DNA from: Paenibacillus anaericanus
GTDB taxonomy: Bacteria; Bacillota; Bacilli; Paenibacillales; Paenibacillaceae
Reading direction: 5' to 3'
DNA: 64,000 nt
Assembly (NCBI RefSeq): GCF_003994475.1
Contig: NZ_RZNY01000027.1
Span: 1-64,000 of the forward strand
Shown: piece after piece, positions 27,456 through 35,774 of the stretch
Numbering within the stretch: the stretch's first letter is position 1
Layout of the letters: every line of letters starts with the position of its first letter
Position numbers and translations under genes: made by a program
The notes under the pieces: generated by a model
Told to the model about the DNA's origin: nothing
Database searches by the model: none
What the model saw: the letters and a program-made list of their open reading frames with translations, nothing else

Positions 27456-28043
27456 CTACAGACACACATGTGAATCTTGTACCTCTGGAAGTGCATATAT
27501 CGTGCGCTCCCCACCAATCAACTTCGGCCGTGTCCAAGCGGCTGTAACTCGAGCCTTACCAATGAATCTTCGCGAAGGACGGAATGGAATAGCAACCTGT
27601 CTTAAATGCATACCGATCAGTGTTTCACCGATATCGATGCCGGCATAAGCCTCTATGCTTTCCACAAGGCAAGGATCCTTAAGATTTCTATAAGCTACCG
27701 CTGCCATCGAACCACCTGCTCTTGGCACGGGTACTGCGCTTACTTCACAGAGACACAGTTCCTCAAGCAAACTCCGTTCTATAACAAGAGCACGGTTCAA
27801 ATGCTCGCAGCATTGAAAAGCCACACGGAGGTTGTACTTCGACCTAATACTCTCAATTCCTTTGTACAATTCTTCAGCGATACTCTCCGCACCCTCCTTG
27901 CCTATGGCAGCTCCTATCACTTCGCTGGTGCTAGTTCCCATAACTACAAGACTGCCTGGACCAAGCTTTGCCGCTAGCACTAATTCCTCTAATACCTCGG
28001 CAACCTGTTCACGGACATTCTCCAGGATCTGGTCTGTTTCCAT
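27456..28043 (-). CDS. ywlG: YwlG, DUF436 protein
   Basis: About 195 residues, the TIGR01440/DUF436 family, function unknown. Conserved segments are VVMGTSTSEVIGAAIGKEGAE, AFQCCEHLNRALVIER and VPRAGGSMAAVAYRNLKDPCLVE; the Gly-rich part and the conserved Cys-Cys-Glu-His suggest an enzyme. I use the ATG at 28043, which has GGGAG 9 bases before it, not the upstream in-frame ATG. It is the first gene behind a ZTP-class riboswitch and precedes glyA, so a link with one-carbon or purine metabolism is likely (inference). Confidence 0.88.
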   Translation of the reverse strand: METDQILENVREQVAEVLEELVLAAKLGPGSLVVMGTSTSEVIGAAIGKEGAESIAEELYKGIESIRSKYNLRVAFQCCEHLNRALVIERSLLEELCLCEVSAVPVPRAGGSMAAVAYRNLKDPCLVESIEAYAGIDIGETLIGMHLRQVAIPFRPSRRFIGKARVTAAWTRPKLIGGERTIYALPEVQDSHVCL

Positions 28044-28154
28044 ACTCGCGAACTCCCTTCCTTCAGAAGAATTACTATGATCTACCAACATCTGTCCTTA
28101 TTATATCAAACAGATGGACAAGGTAATAATAATCTTCGAAGGACTTACACGAAA

Positions 28155-28193
28155 ACGAAAAAAGAGCAGGACGCATTAACTGCGTCGTGCTCT
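28155..28193 (-). terminator. Expression-platform terminator of the ZTP riboswitch
   Basis: Minus-strand AGAGCACGACGCA / TGCGTCCTGCTCT (13 bp, one mismatch) with a short loop, followed by TTTTTTCG. It lies directly after the riboswitch aptamer and about 110 bases before ywlG. Confidence 0.85.
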
Positions 28194-28195
28194 TT

Positions 28196-28268
28196 GCCCA
28201 GGCGACCGGCCGTATGTTCCGATGCTCCATCGTGGTTTCATCCACTCTCGTCGCCAGTTACATCGGAT
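28196..28268 (-). promoter_or_regulatory. ZTP (pfl-class) riboswitch aptamer before ywlG-glyA
   Basis: Minus strand: a CCGATG / CATCGG stem encloses ACTGGCGA and a GTGG..GAAA..CCAC hairpin followed by GGAGC; the 3' part reads CGGCCGGTCGCCTGGGCA. The ACTGGCG and CGCCTGGGC elements are hallmarks of the pfl motif, which senses the purine-folate alarmone ZTP and typically controls one-carbon genes such as glyA. A strong terminator follows at once, so ZTP binding should permit read-through into ywlG-glyA. Confidence 0.85.
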
Positions 28269-28284
28269 CTAAATATCTATACTT

Positions 28285-28313
28285 AGAATAAAACATAGCA
28301 GAGACAATTGCAA
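28285..28313 (-). promoter_or_regulatory. Sigma-A promoter of the ywlG-glyA transcript
   Basis: TTGCAA, 17 bases, TATTCT on the minus strand. Transcription would begin about 10 bases before the riboswitch aptamer. Confidence 0.65.
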
Positions 28314-28349
28314 CCCGATTTTATTACCGCCTTACCTCCCACGGTTCCT

Positions 28350-28934
28350 TTAGAGAAGACCTTCTCTCATCATCTTATCGAGTAGTTTAACTAGTGCGGC
28401 TGAAATTTCACCTGCTGTCATATCGTAATCTGACCGAGAACCCCCAAACGGATCAGAGATGTCATACGTAGGTATCGCTCGCAAAAGCTCAGTCAGACGA
28501 GCAGTTTGGATATCACTCAGTTCTTTTCCAAGCACCTTGCTTAACTCCAGTTCGGCAATCAACTGATGTAGCTCCTCCTGGTCGTTAAGGACGGCTTTGT
28601 CGTCCTCTACATATTCTTTCAATGTGTAGGTTTTGTCAGCTGCCGCGGGAAATCTTTGAATAACATGACGTTTATGACCTTGTGTCAAAGTAAGGATCAA
28701 ATCTGCCCAGTCGGTAAGCTCCTCATACAGTGGCTTCGACGTTATGAAGTCCATAATTCCTTGATCCTTCAGAACAGCCTCGGCATGTCGTGAAATCGGC
28801 GCCCCTTCAGATGCGGCTACGCCAGCAGATGAAACCTCCACATTTACTCCACGCTCACTAGCTAATTTACGAAGCAGTCCTTCAGCCATCGGGCTCCGGC
28901 ATGTATTCCCCGTACAAACAAACAAGATTCTCAT
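28350..28934 (-). CDS. ywlE: YwlE, low-molecular-weight phosphatase (protein-arginine phosphatase type)
   Basis: 194 residues; B. subtilis YwlE is about 150. The active-site loop is CTGNTCRSP at residues 7-15: Cys7 is the nucleophile, and the Thr in the loop (Thr11) is the residue known to favour phosphoarginine over phosphotyrosine. The C-terminal acid is in YDISDPFGGS. YwlE opposes the McsB arginine kinase in the Bacillales stress response. GGAGGT precedes the ATG. Extra residues in the middle account for the length. Confidence 0.88.
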   Translation of the reverse strand: MRILFVCTGNTCRSPMAEGLLRKLASERGVNVEVSSAGVAASEGAPISRHAEAVLKDQGIMDFITSKPLYEELTDWADLILTLTQGHKRHVIQRFPAAADKTYTLKEYVEDDKAVLNDQEELHQLIAELELSKVLGKELSDIQTARLTELLRAIPTYDISDPFGGSRSDYDMTAGEISAALVKLLDKMMREGLL

Positions 28935-29016
28935 GACGTATCTTACCTCCAGAGTTGGCTACTTTGTGTATCATGTTGCTCTATGAACACAAACTAATTA
29001 TATATTTATTATTTTA

Positions 29017-29577
29017 TCAGAAGATAAACATTAGACCAAACGCTAACAGAATGGCTCCCCCGGCCGCCTCGCCATACTCTCCAAGGCCCCGCCTCATTCC
29101 GCGCCCCAAGGCAAGTCCAAGAATAGACATCAATCCGCCGAAGAACCCGAAAGACAATACGGATAGCCACATGTTTCCGTTAAACATGCCCAGCGATACT
29201 CCAACTGAAAAGGAATCAATACTGACGCTAAGTGAGAACAAGAGCACCCCAAGTAATGAACGATGATTAATGGACTGAATCCCACTTCCCTTAATCGAGC
29301 TCGCAATCATGTGGCCGCCAAGAAGTAGTAGTAATCCTCCGGCAACATAACGGGCAAGATCACCAAGTAGACCTCCCACATACTGACCTGCAAAAATGCC
29401 AAGCAGTGGCATCAGCATATGAAAGAGAGATACGGCGCTACCTATGCGAATAGCATCACTTCGCCGGACTCCTTTCATTCCAATTCCGATGCCTAGGGAA
29501 AAAGCATCCATTCCCAAAGCGACCGCAATTAGCATAATTGTCATCAGCTCACCAAGTTGATCGATTGCCATTCCCAT
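29017..29577 (-). CDS. mntP: MntP-family manganese efflux pump
   Basis: About 186 residues, six membrane segments in two repeats. Each repeat carries the family motif with an in-membrane Asp: GMDAFSLGIGIG and SIDSFSVGVSLG. The family exports Mn(II). I use the ATG at 29577. A strong hairpin (29587-29630) lies immediately upstream and covers the G-rich ribosome-site region. It stands next to ywlE, as ywlD does in B. subtilis. Confidence 0.85.
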   Translation of the reverse strand: MGMAIDQLGELMTIMLIAVALGMDAFSLGIGIGMKGVRRSDAIRIGSAVSLFHMLMPLLGIFAGQYVGGLLGDLARYVAGGLLLLLGGHMIASSIKGSGIQSINHRSLLGVLLFSLSVSIDSFSVGVSLGMFNGNMWLSVLSFGFFGGLMSILGLALGRGMRRGLGEYGEAAGGAILLAFGLMFIF

Positions 29578-29586
29578 AAACCTATT

Positions 29587-29630
29587 CCCCCATGTCCGGT
29601 TGTTTAGTACAACCATATGCGGACAAGGGG
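29587..29630 (-). promoter_or_regulatory. Hairpin covering the mntP ribosome-site region
   Basis: Minus strand: outer arms CCCCTTGTCCG / GGACATGGGG and an inner perfect stem GGTTGT / ACAACC. The 3' arm ends in the GGGGG run 10 bases before the mntP ATG. No T-run follows, so it is not an obvious terminator for the antiporter gene upstream. Confidence 0.6.
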
Positions 29631-29642
29631 CACTTCATGACA

Positions 29643-31664
29643 CTACTCTTCGTTACTTGGCTCGAGAATGCCTGCCTCCAAGTAATTAATATACTGTCTC
29701 AGCTTGTTGGCAACCGCCCAATTTATCTCACCGCTCTCAAACAAAGCTTGTACCTCGTTCCGCTCTGCTTGAATAGCTTTGATCTCGAGTTCATTTTTGT
29801 GCTGGTTGAATACATCTTCGCTCTCAATCTTTCCAAAGCCACTCTGCAGACGCTCAATCGACTCATTATAACGGGCAATCACAGCTAACGCAGCTTCACG
29901 GTTCTTATCATTCATCTGACTCTTAATCACCTCAAGCGCTGCTTGAGATGTGCGGATTTTGATCTCCCGAAGTTGTTTAAGCTCGTTCATATCCCTCTGC
30001 TCAGGTAACTTGGTAAATTGTTTGGAAAATAAACGTCGAACTCGGATAAGTGCCACTGCCATTTTCATTTTGGAACGGTTTGACATAACCATCTCCATTT
30101 GATCGATAACTTCCTGAACTTTAATCGCTAGTTCACCCGAAACATCGCCACTACTTAGCATGTTCTGAATTTCCTGACGCTCTGCCTGTATGGCTACCAA
30201 CCGAAGTTTGATCTCCATCCTATTTCGCTTGGTATCGGACCATTCACTACTTGATCCGTTCTGTAACTTCTTCAATTTCTTTTTGTAGTCCGCAACGACA
30301 TATCCAGCTGCCGTTCTGTTCTCATCATTCGTAGCCGCTCGCACGGCATCAATCCCAGCCTGTACAATTTTGATTCGAGCCTTTGCTTCAGGATCGAATT
30401 TGCCTGACTCATCCTCAGGACTTTTCGATATGATAGGCAACACAACGCTTGCAATAATTAGAGAGAACAATATGACCCCTGCTGCCAAAAAGATAATCAA
30501 GTCACGCTCTGGAAATGGGCTCCCATCCTGCAGAACGTAAGGAATGGAGAAAGCAGCAGCAAGTGTTACCGCTCCTCGTACTCCCGATAACGAGATAAGC
30601 ACGGAAGAGGTTAGCTTCGGCTTACCCATCTGCTCTCCACTTCCTAGTAGCCAAGAGCCTTCCCAGAACAGGTATACCCAGATAAAACGTAGTAGGATCA
30701 AACCTACGGAGATGATACCGATAAACCCAATTACTTGCATATTACTATAATCCGGACTTTGGAAAATCGTCTCCGTTGCGTTCGGAATTTGCAGACCGAG
30801 GATGACAAATACAAGTCCATTTAATATGTAAAGTATAACTGACCATGTATTCGTCGAGACGACTCTGAGCTCCGCCTGATTCGATTCTGTATGGTCCCGT
30901 TCAATAGCATGAACAATACCGCCTGCCACTACTCCCAAAATCCCAGAAAATCCTAGGTGTTCTGTAATAATAAAAATGACAAATGGCGTCAAAAGTTGAA
31001 GTAGCATATGAATCGTGACGTCCTCCATCCCCAAACGGCGAAGGAAGATGCGGATCCATACAATCAAGAAAGATATCAGTGCCCCGCAGACAATCCCTCC
31101 GAGGGCGATCCATATAAAGCTGAATGTAACTTGAGTTAAAGAGAATACCCCCGTCACTGTAGCCGCTACAGCAAACTTGAACGCCACAAGGCCGGAAGCA
31201 TCATTCATCAACGATTCTCCCTCAAGCAATCGTAAAATCCCTTTAGGTAACGAGATTCGTCCAGCCAAAGCTCCAACTGCTACAGCATCCGTTGGCGATA
31301 AAATTGCCGCCAAGGCAAACGCTGCAGGCAAGGGAATGCTTGGGATTAGCCAATTAATGAAGTACCCGCCAGCAATTACGGTTACAAATACGAGTCCGAG
31401 TGCAAGCAGTAAAATCGGAGATCTTAAATTCCATAATTCTTCCCTCGGGGTTCGCTTCCCGTCATTATAAAGCAGCGGAGCAATGAATAGGAGCATAAAC
31501 AGCTCTGTATTGAGTGTCATATGCAGACCTGGTGGCAAAAGTGCAACCAAGGTTCCGAGTGCAATCTGAAACAAAGGAACTGGAACACTAGGGATGAATC
31601 TGTTAAGTACGTTAGAAACGCCAATTAATATCAGCATGATTAGAACTAATTCAAACATTTCCAT
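29643..31664 (-). CDS. CPA1-family Na+(K+)/H+ antiporter, NhaK-like
   Basis: 673 residues: about 12 membrane segments (1-410) then a roughly 260-residue cytoplasmic tail. Family motifs are LLYNDGKRTPREEL, ALAAILSPTDAVAVGALAG with the ion-binding Asp, and LEGESLMNDASGLVAFK. The tail has two similar helical repeats, each with KIxxxQAxxxxI..AxxDxNRxAA, a part of the sequence that could act as a regulatory domain. Length and layout match B. subtilis NhaK (YvgP), but substrate cannot be read from sequence. Confidence 0.88.
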   Translation of the reverse strand: MEMFELVLIMLILIGVSNVLNRFIPSVPVPLFQIALGTLVALLPPGLHMTLNTELFMLLFIAPLLYNDGKRTPREELWNLRSPILLLALGLVFVTVIAGGYFINWLIPSIPLPAAFALAAILSPTDAVAVGALAGRISLPKGILRLLEGESLMNDASGLVAFKFAVAATVTGVFSLTQVTFSFIWIALGGIVCGALISFLIVWIRIFLRRLGMEDVTIHMLLQLLTPFVIFIITEHLGFSGILGVVAGGIVHAIERDHTESNQAELRVVSTNTWSVILYILNGLVFVILGLQIPNATETIFQSPDYSNMQVIGFIGIISVGLILLRFIWVYLFWEGSWLLGSGEQMGKPKLTSSVLISLSGVRGAVTLAAAFSIPYVLQDGSPFPERDLIIFLAAGVILFSLIIASVVLPIISKSPEDESGKFDPEAKARIKIVQAGIDAVRAATNDENRTAAGYVVADYKKKLKKLQNGSSSEWSDTKRNRMEIKLRLVAIQAERQEIQNMLSSGDVSGELAIKVQEVIDQMEMVMSNRSKMKMAVALIRVRRLFSKQFTKLPEQRDMNELKQLREIKIRTSQAALEVIKSQMNDKNREAALAVIARYNESIERLQSGFGKIESEDVFNQHKNELEIKAIQAERNEVQALFESGEINWAVANKLRQYINYLEAGILEPSNEE

Positions 31665-31699
31665 CTTACGCTCTCATCTCTTTCTTCCGGTTGTCTTTG

Positions 31700-32845
31700 C
31701 TATACGTAAGTTACGTTATGACCTGCCGCTTTAAGCAGGCGGTTCATAATAGCTGAGCCAAGCCCTTCCTCTGGACAGGCCTCGGCCATGATGAAAGTGA
31801 CGCCGTCTTCGTCCAGACGGCGGAGCGCTGCGTAGAGACGGTGCGCCGCCGTCTCCAGCTGGTCTAGACTGCCGAGCGAGATGATTGTCTCGGCATGGTA
31901 GAGCGGGAGATGCTCGTCGAAGGCGAGCAATCCCGTGATCTCCCCGCGCGCGGTGGCTTCATCGAGCGCGGCTTGGATATGGGCCGCCACCGCTTCGGGG
32001 GCGGGCCCTTTCACTATGCGCATGACGCCGCGCGGCGCATAGTGGGTGTACTTCATGCCCGGCGAGCGTGGCGCCGGGCTGCCGGGCTGGGCATCGCCCT
32101 CGCTTTGCAGGGCGATGTCCAGCTTGACGCCGCCCGCCGCTACGCGGGCGAGCTGTTCCGCCGTGATCCCGCCAGGGCGGAGCACGGTCACGGTACCATC
32201 CCGGCCGGCCTCCACCACCGTTGACTCAACGCCCACTCCCGTGGGCCCGCCGTCAACGATACCGTCTATCGCGCCGGCCAAATCCTCGCCCACGTGGCGT
32301 GCCAACGTTGGGCTCGGTCGTCCCGACCGGTTGGCGCTAGGCGCCGCCACCGGACAACCCGCTGCGGCAATCAACCGCAGCGCTACATCGTGGGCCGGCA
32401 TGCGCACGGCCACCGTGGACAAACCTGCCGTCACGCGAGGCGAGACGGCACCGGGCACCGCTGGCATCACCAGTGTCAGCGGACCTGGCCAGAACGCCTC
32501 CATAAGTCGGCGTTCCGTCTCATTCACTTCAGTAACCAAGCCTTCTAGCTGCGCCATTTCAGCAATATGTACGATCAAGGGATTATCAGATGGCCTTCCC
32601 TTTGCGGCAAAAATTCGTTCCACTGCCTGCGTATTTCGAGCATCAGCTCCAAGACCGTACACAGTTTCCGTCGGAAATGCCACAGTCCCCCCTGACGCCA
32701 ATATTTCTGCTGCTTCTCCCACTGCAATCTCAGCCATAGCCAGAGCTGCCGCTTCCCCATTTGTCTCGTTCAACACAGTCACATCCCACCACTGAGTATC
32801 CCGAGTTTCATTTTTATTAGATTTACTATGTTCAGTATCCATCAT
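31700..32845 (-). CDS. ywlC: L-threonylcarbamoyladenylate synthase (YwlC/Sua5)
   Basis: Makes threonylcarbamoyl-AMP for the t6A37 modification of ANN-decoding tRNAs. 381 residues: an N-terminal extension (about 45), the YrdC domain (FPTETVYGLGADA, KGRPSDNPLIVHI, VAVRMPAH, SANRSGRPSPT) and a C-terminal Sua5 domain (SPGMKYTHYAPRG onward). The start is uncertain, as the region before the tandem ATGs lacks a good ribosome site. The stretch about 31780-32480 is far richer in GC than the rest of the gene and neighbours. Confidence 0.93.
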   Translation of the reverse strand: MMDTEHSKSNKNETRDTQWWDVTVLNETNGEAAALAMAEIAVGEAAEILASGGTVAFPTETVYGLGADARNTQAVERIFAAKGRPSDNPLIVHIAEMAQLEGLVTEVNETERRLMEAFWPGPLTLVMPAVPGAVSPRVTAGLSTVAVRMPAHDVALRLIAAAGCPVAAPSANRSGRPSPTLARHVGEDLAGAIDGIVDGGPTGVGVESTVVEAGRDGTVTVLRPGGITAEQLARVAAGGVKLDIALQSEGDAQPGSPAPRSPGMKYTHYAPRGVMRIVKGPAPEAVAAHIQAALDEATARGEITGLLAFDEHLPLYHAETIISLGSLDQLETAAHRLYAALRRLDEDGVTFIMAEACPEEGLGSAIMNRLLKAAGHNVTYV

Positions 32846-33301
32846 TCATCATCCCAAACTTTCATTATTCTTGTGATCTATCATGAGTCATCCACTACAA
32901 TCTTTCACTTTACCATCTACAAGACACAAGCGTCTTATCTGAATGCGAATCATGTAGAATCCTGTATGATTTAACCCAAGCTGATTTAACTAGTATATCC
33001 CAACCAAAAACAAACAAATTATAACATGAAGCTCATTTCAATGCTCTGTTCTACAACTTCCTAATACAGTAAAGTATTCAATTCTCAGTTCCCTCGCAAT
33101 TAAAATCACTTTGACCGTGCCATCTCGTCTATATATAACCAACCCACTGATTTAGCGTTATACTTATCATACCAACAAGCCCGATTACCTGTCGCATACG
33201 AATAATTGCGCAATCTGTCTTACATGACTAATTTAGTTGTAAGAAATGCAACTACGATGGTGTAAGCGGACACTGGTTCCTCTATTTCAATAAAAATGCC
33301 C
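32846..33301. other. Gene-free stretch upstream of ywlC
   Basis: AT-rich, no gene seen. A small stem TAGTTG / CAACTA at 33234-33254 recalls half-units of the intergenic repeat at 2929-3001 but is too short to assign. The ywlC promoter should lie here; none is clear. Confidence 0.4.
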
Positions 33302-33562
33302 TCATACGAAGAAATTGCGGACATATGATCTGTTATTTGTTGATTCAGCCAGCTTTTTAGCTTGATTTCGGCTCAATAACGGATTGTATGTCCTCAAAAG
33401 CTCGCAAAAGGAAGCTTTTATAGGAAATAGCGTACTCAGTGTCCGGCTACCTAATGAGCCTATTTGAATAAGCTCCCCCTCAATCATATCCAAAATTTTT
33501 TCCGAAATGTACACAATTGTTTCATCGGAATCGTTAGAAGTTACTATTTGAAAAATCTGCAT
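33302..33562 (-). CDS. Hypothetical small protein
   Basis: An 86-residue frame between ywlC and spoIIR. The N-terminal half is acidic (SNDSDETIVYISEKILDMIEGE) and the C-terminus basic. No membrane segment or known motif. The ribosome site is poor, so it may be non-coding or a decayed gene. Function unknown. Confidence 0.3.
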   Translation of the reverse strand: MQIFQIVTSNDSDETIVYISEKILDMIEGELIQIGSLGSRTLSTLFPIKASFCELLRTYNPLLSRNQAKKLAESTNNRSYVRNFFV

Positions 33563-33720
33563 CTACACAGCATCTCATGATTATCAATGGATATCACTCA
33601 ACTGGGTCACTCTTACAAAAAGAAGCTTGCCATGCACTACACCAACCCAGGCGGGTTTTCGTAGAATACACAGCAAACTTCTATACAAGACACAAAATGT
33701 AACTGATACGCAAGAACTCC

Positions 33721-34374
33721 TTATGCAAATAACCCCGTAGCCCAGTCCCAAAATTCAACCACCTTATCCCATAGGAAGAAACGAATTTCTGTATCCTCCG
33801 GCTGTACAGGGGAAGAGGATGGAGGTGCACCATCAGCGACAGCATTCTGCCCCCCTGCTGTATCCTTCGCCACAGCATCACCACTACCAGCATCAACGAA
33901 ACATAGTGGAGGGAATAACACGCACCACCAATTCTTACCTTCTCCCTCGCCAAGTGTAACGCGAAGTGCTTCGTAATCGCCCGCAGGGTATACAGCCCCT
34001 CCGTACATCTTTGTCGGGAATGGTACAACGCCTAGCTCTACATTGTAGCTATAGTTTTTGCCACTGCTCTTAAGTGTTCGATTCACTTGTTCCTTGATTT
34101 CTTCTAAATTATTGCGAATGACCCAGCGTGCCTCTTCTAAACTTTGAGGATCGTCAAGTTCGCTTACCCAACTATTCATTTGTTCCACAACGGCGTCCCG
34201 AACAAGCCGTTTTACCACTTGATCGGAGGCATTATCTGAATTAGCTAGAATTCTAAGTCGGATGGAATCCTGTGGAATGACACCTTCCGCAACGGCCGTA
34301 TCTATCTTTTGGGATTCCCAAGACATCACTAAAATCATCAAACAAAATATAATAAGTGCTAGCTTCTTACGCAT
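33721..34374 (-). CDS. spoIIR: SpoIIR, secreted signal for sigma-E activation
   Basis: Made in the forespore and secreted, SpoIIR triggers SpoIIGA to process pro-sigma-E in the mother cell. 217 residues: an N-terminal signal segment (about 4-18), then the conserved domain with DSIRLRILANSDNASDQVVKRLVRD and FPTKMYGGAVYPAGDYEALRVTLGEGEGKNWWCVLFPPLCF. The C-terminal 60 residues (Ala/Ser/Pro-rich, then a Trp-rich end) are variable. A GGAGG site and a sigma-F-like promoter precede it. In B. subtilis prmC-prfA is close by; here about 9.5 kb intervenes. Confidence 0.95.
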   Translation of the reverse strand: MRKKLALIIFCLMILVMSWESQKIDTAVAEGVIPQDSIRLRILANSDNASDQVVKRLVRDAVVEQMNSWVSELDDPQSLEEARWVIRNNLEEIKEQVNRTLKSSGKNYSYNVELGVVPFPTKMYGGAVYPAGDYEALRVTLGEGEGKNWWCVLFPPLCFVDAGSGDAVAKDTAGGQNAVADGAPPSSSPVQPEDTEIRFFLWDKVVEFWDWATGLFA

Positions 34375-34413
34375 AATTAGTATTCCTCCTAAACGAAAAC
34401 TCCTGATGTCTAT

Positions 34414-34442
34414 CAGTATGTCCGTTTAAGAGAAACGTAAAC
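34414..34442 (-). promoter_or_regulatory. Sigma-F-type promoter of spoIIR
   Basis: GTTTA, 14 bases, GGACATACTG on the minus strand, about 40 bases before the spoIIR ATG. Same architecture and spacing as the site before spoIIQ; spoIIR is a known sigma-F gene in B. subtilis. Confidence 0.6.
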
Positions 34443-34487
34443 CTATCAATCTAGTAAAGTTCGATATTAATAGTAGAGTCCCTTAGT

Positions 34488-35669
34488 TCAAGCTTTATTT
34501 GCCTTCAAACGTGCTGATGTAATCTGTGGGACGTCCTCGCCCTCATTACCATGAATACGAATACTCATAGCTATTCCGATGCTTGCCATATTAATAAGCA
34601 GTGATGTACCACCGTAACTAATGAACGGTAGGGTAATCCCTGTCAGCGGCATGAGTCCGATAAACATCCCGATATTCTCAAATATTTGATACAGTAACAT
34701 CGCCACAATACCAACGATGATATACGGCCCACTTCGATCTCGGCATTCCAACGAGGTTAAGATTAATCGATGTATCAAGACAAAATAAAGTAGTAGTAAC
34801 ACCGAGCTACCGATAAAACCAAATTCCTCCGCAATAACAACGAAAATAGAGTCAGAATAGGTTAACGGAACACGTTGTGATTGCACCGTCTCTCCTTGCA
34901 TATAGCCTTCACCTGTCATCCCACCAGAGGCGATCGCTAGTTTGGCATTTTTGGTGTGATATATGGCTTTTGCTGTCGCTTTCTCAGGCACGAGCCATGG
35001 ATCGATCCGCTCAATCCAGTGTTCCCGCCCAATCTCTTCGAAGAAGGTGTATACTTCATCATGATAAGCCTTATACGCACTTATTCCCCCGATGGCTGCA
35101 CCAGCAAATACCGCAACAGCTATAAAAGCATGAGTATACTTAATATTTCCAATCCATAGCATGCCTGCAAGAATAACGATATAACTTAGCGCGTTACCCA
35201 TATCATTCTGCGCCATAACCGCTGCAAAGGGAATAAAAGTAAATAGACCTAATGGCACAACATCCCGCCAAAATAGCAATTGGCTTTTACGTTTACGAAT
35301 CAGCAAGAACGCTAGAAAAATAATGAGAAGTAGCTTGAAAAATTCAGCTGGTTGAAAGCTAAGTCCGCCCGGTAGTGTTAACCACCCCGTCGCATTATGG
35401 TACGTATTACCTACAAACATAACAACGACAAGTAACCCTACCCCAAACACATAAATATAAGGAGCATACTTCACAAATATTCGAAAATCCAAGAATGAAA
35501 AAACTATAAAAGCTATAAATCCTACAACGTAATAGGCAATCATCCGCAGATGATACCCCTCATACTGGGTGTCTTTAGTCGCACTATATAACACGGCAAT
35601 GCTGATCCCCATCAAGAAAAAGAGGATGATCACGATAGCGAAGTCAATCTTTTTAAATTTAGTTAGCAT
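34488..35669 (-). CDS. FtsW/RodA/SpoVE-family glycan polymerase, copy A
   Basis: 393 residues with about 10 membrane segments. SEDS-family landmarks are present: the loop FQPAEFFKLLLIIFLA, AQNDMGNALS (equivalent to the catalytic-Asp motif QPDxGTAL, with Asn before the Asp), AEEFGFIGS, and the C-terminal PLTGITLPFISYGGTSLLIN. Such proteins polymerise peptidoglycan with a class-B PBP; no PBP gene is adjacent. Its neighbour at 35775-37004 is a tandem paralogue. Position beside spoIIR raises the possibility of a sporulation role, but the sequence does not show it. Confidence 0.88.
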   Translation of the reverse strand: MLTKFKKIDFAIVIILFFLMGISIAVLYSATKDTQYEGYHLRMIAYYVVGFIAFIVFSFLDFRIFVKYAPYIYVFGVGLLVVVMFVGNTYHNATGWLTLPGGLSFQPAEFFKLLLIIFLAFLLIRKRKSQLLFWRDVVPLGLFTFIPFAAVMAQNDMGNALSYIVILAGMLWIGNIKYTHAFIAVAVFAGAAIGGISAYKAYHDEVYTFFEEIGREHWIERIDPWLVPEKATAKAIYHTKNAKLAIASGGMTGEGYMQGETVQSQRVPLTYSDSIFVVIAEEFGFIGSSVLLLLYFVLIHRLILTSLECRDRSGPYIIVGIVAMLLYQIFENIGMFIGLMPLTGITLPFISYGGTSLLINMASIGIAMSIRIHGNEGEDVPQITSARLKANKA

Positions 35670-35774
35670 AAGTCACTTCTTTTTCTTAGTATTCTTGTTG
35701 ACGTTCATTATACTTTCTAAGCTTTATTATAAAGCCTGTTACATATGACCTGACAATCCATCTTAATAACCAAC

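Noticed and set aside
32046-32795. Plus-strand 249-codon frame
   Set aside because: It is the antisense of the GC-rich part of ywlC; high GC keeps the opposite strand open.
33681-34028. Minus-strand 115-codon frame
   Set aside because: It lies inside spoIIR in another frame.
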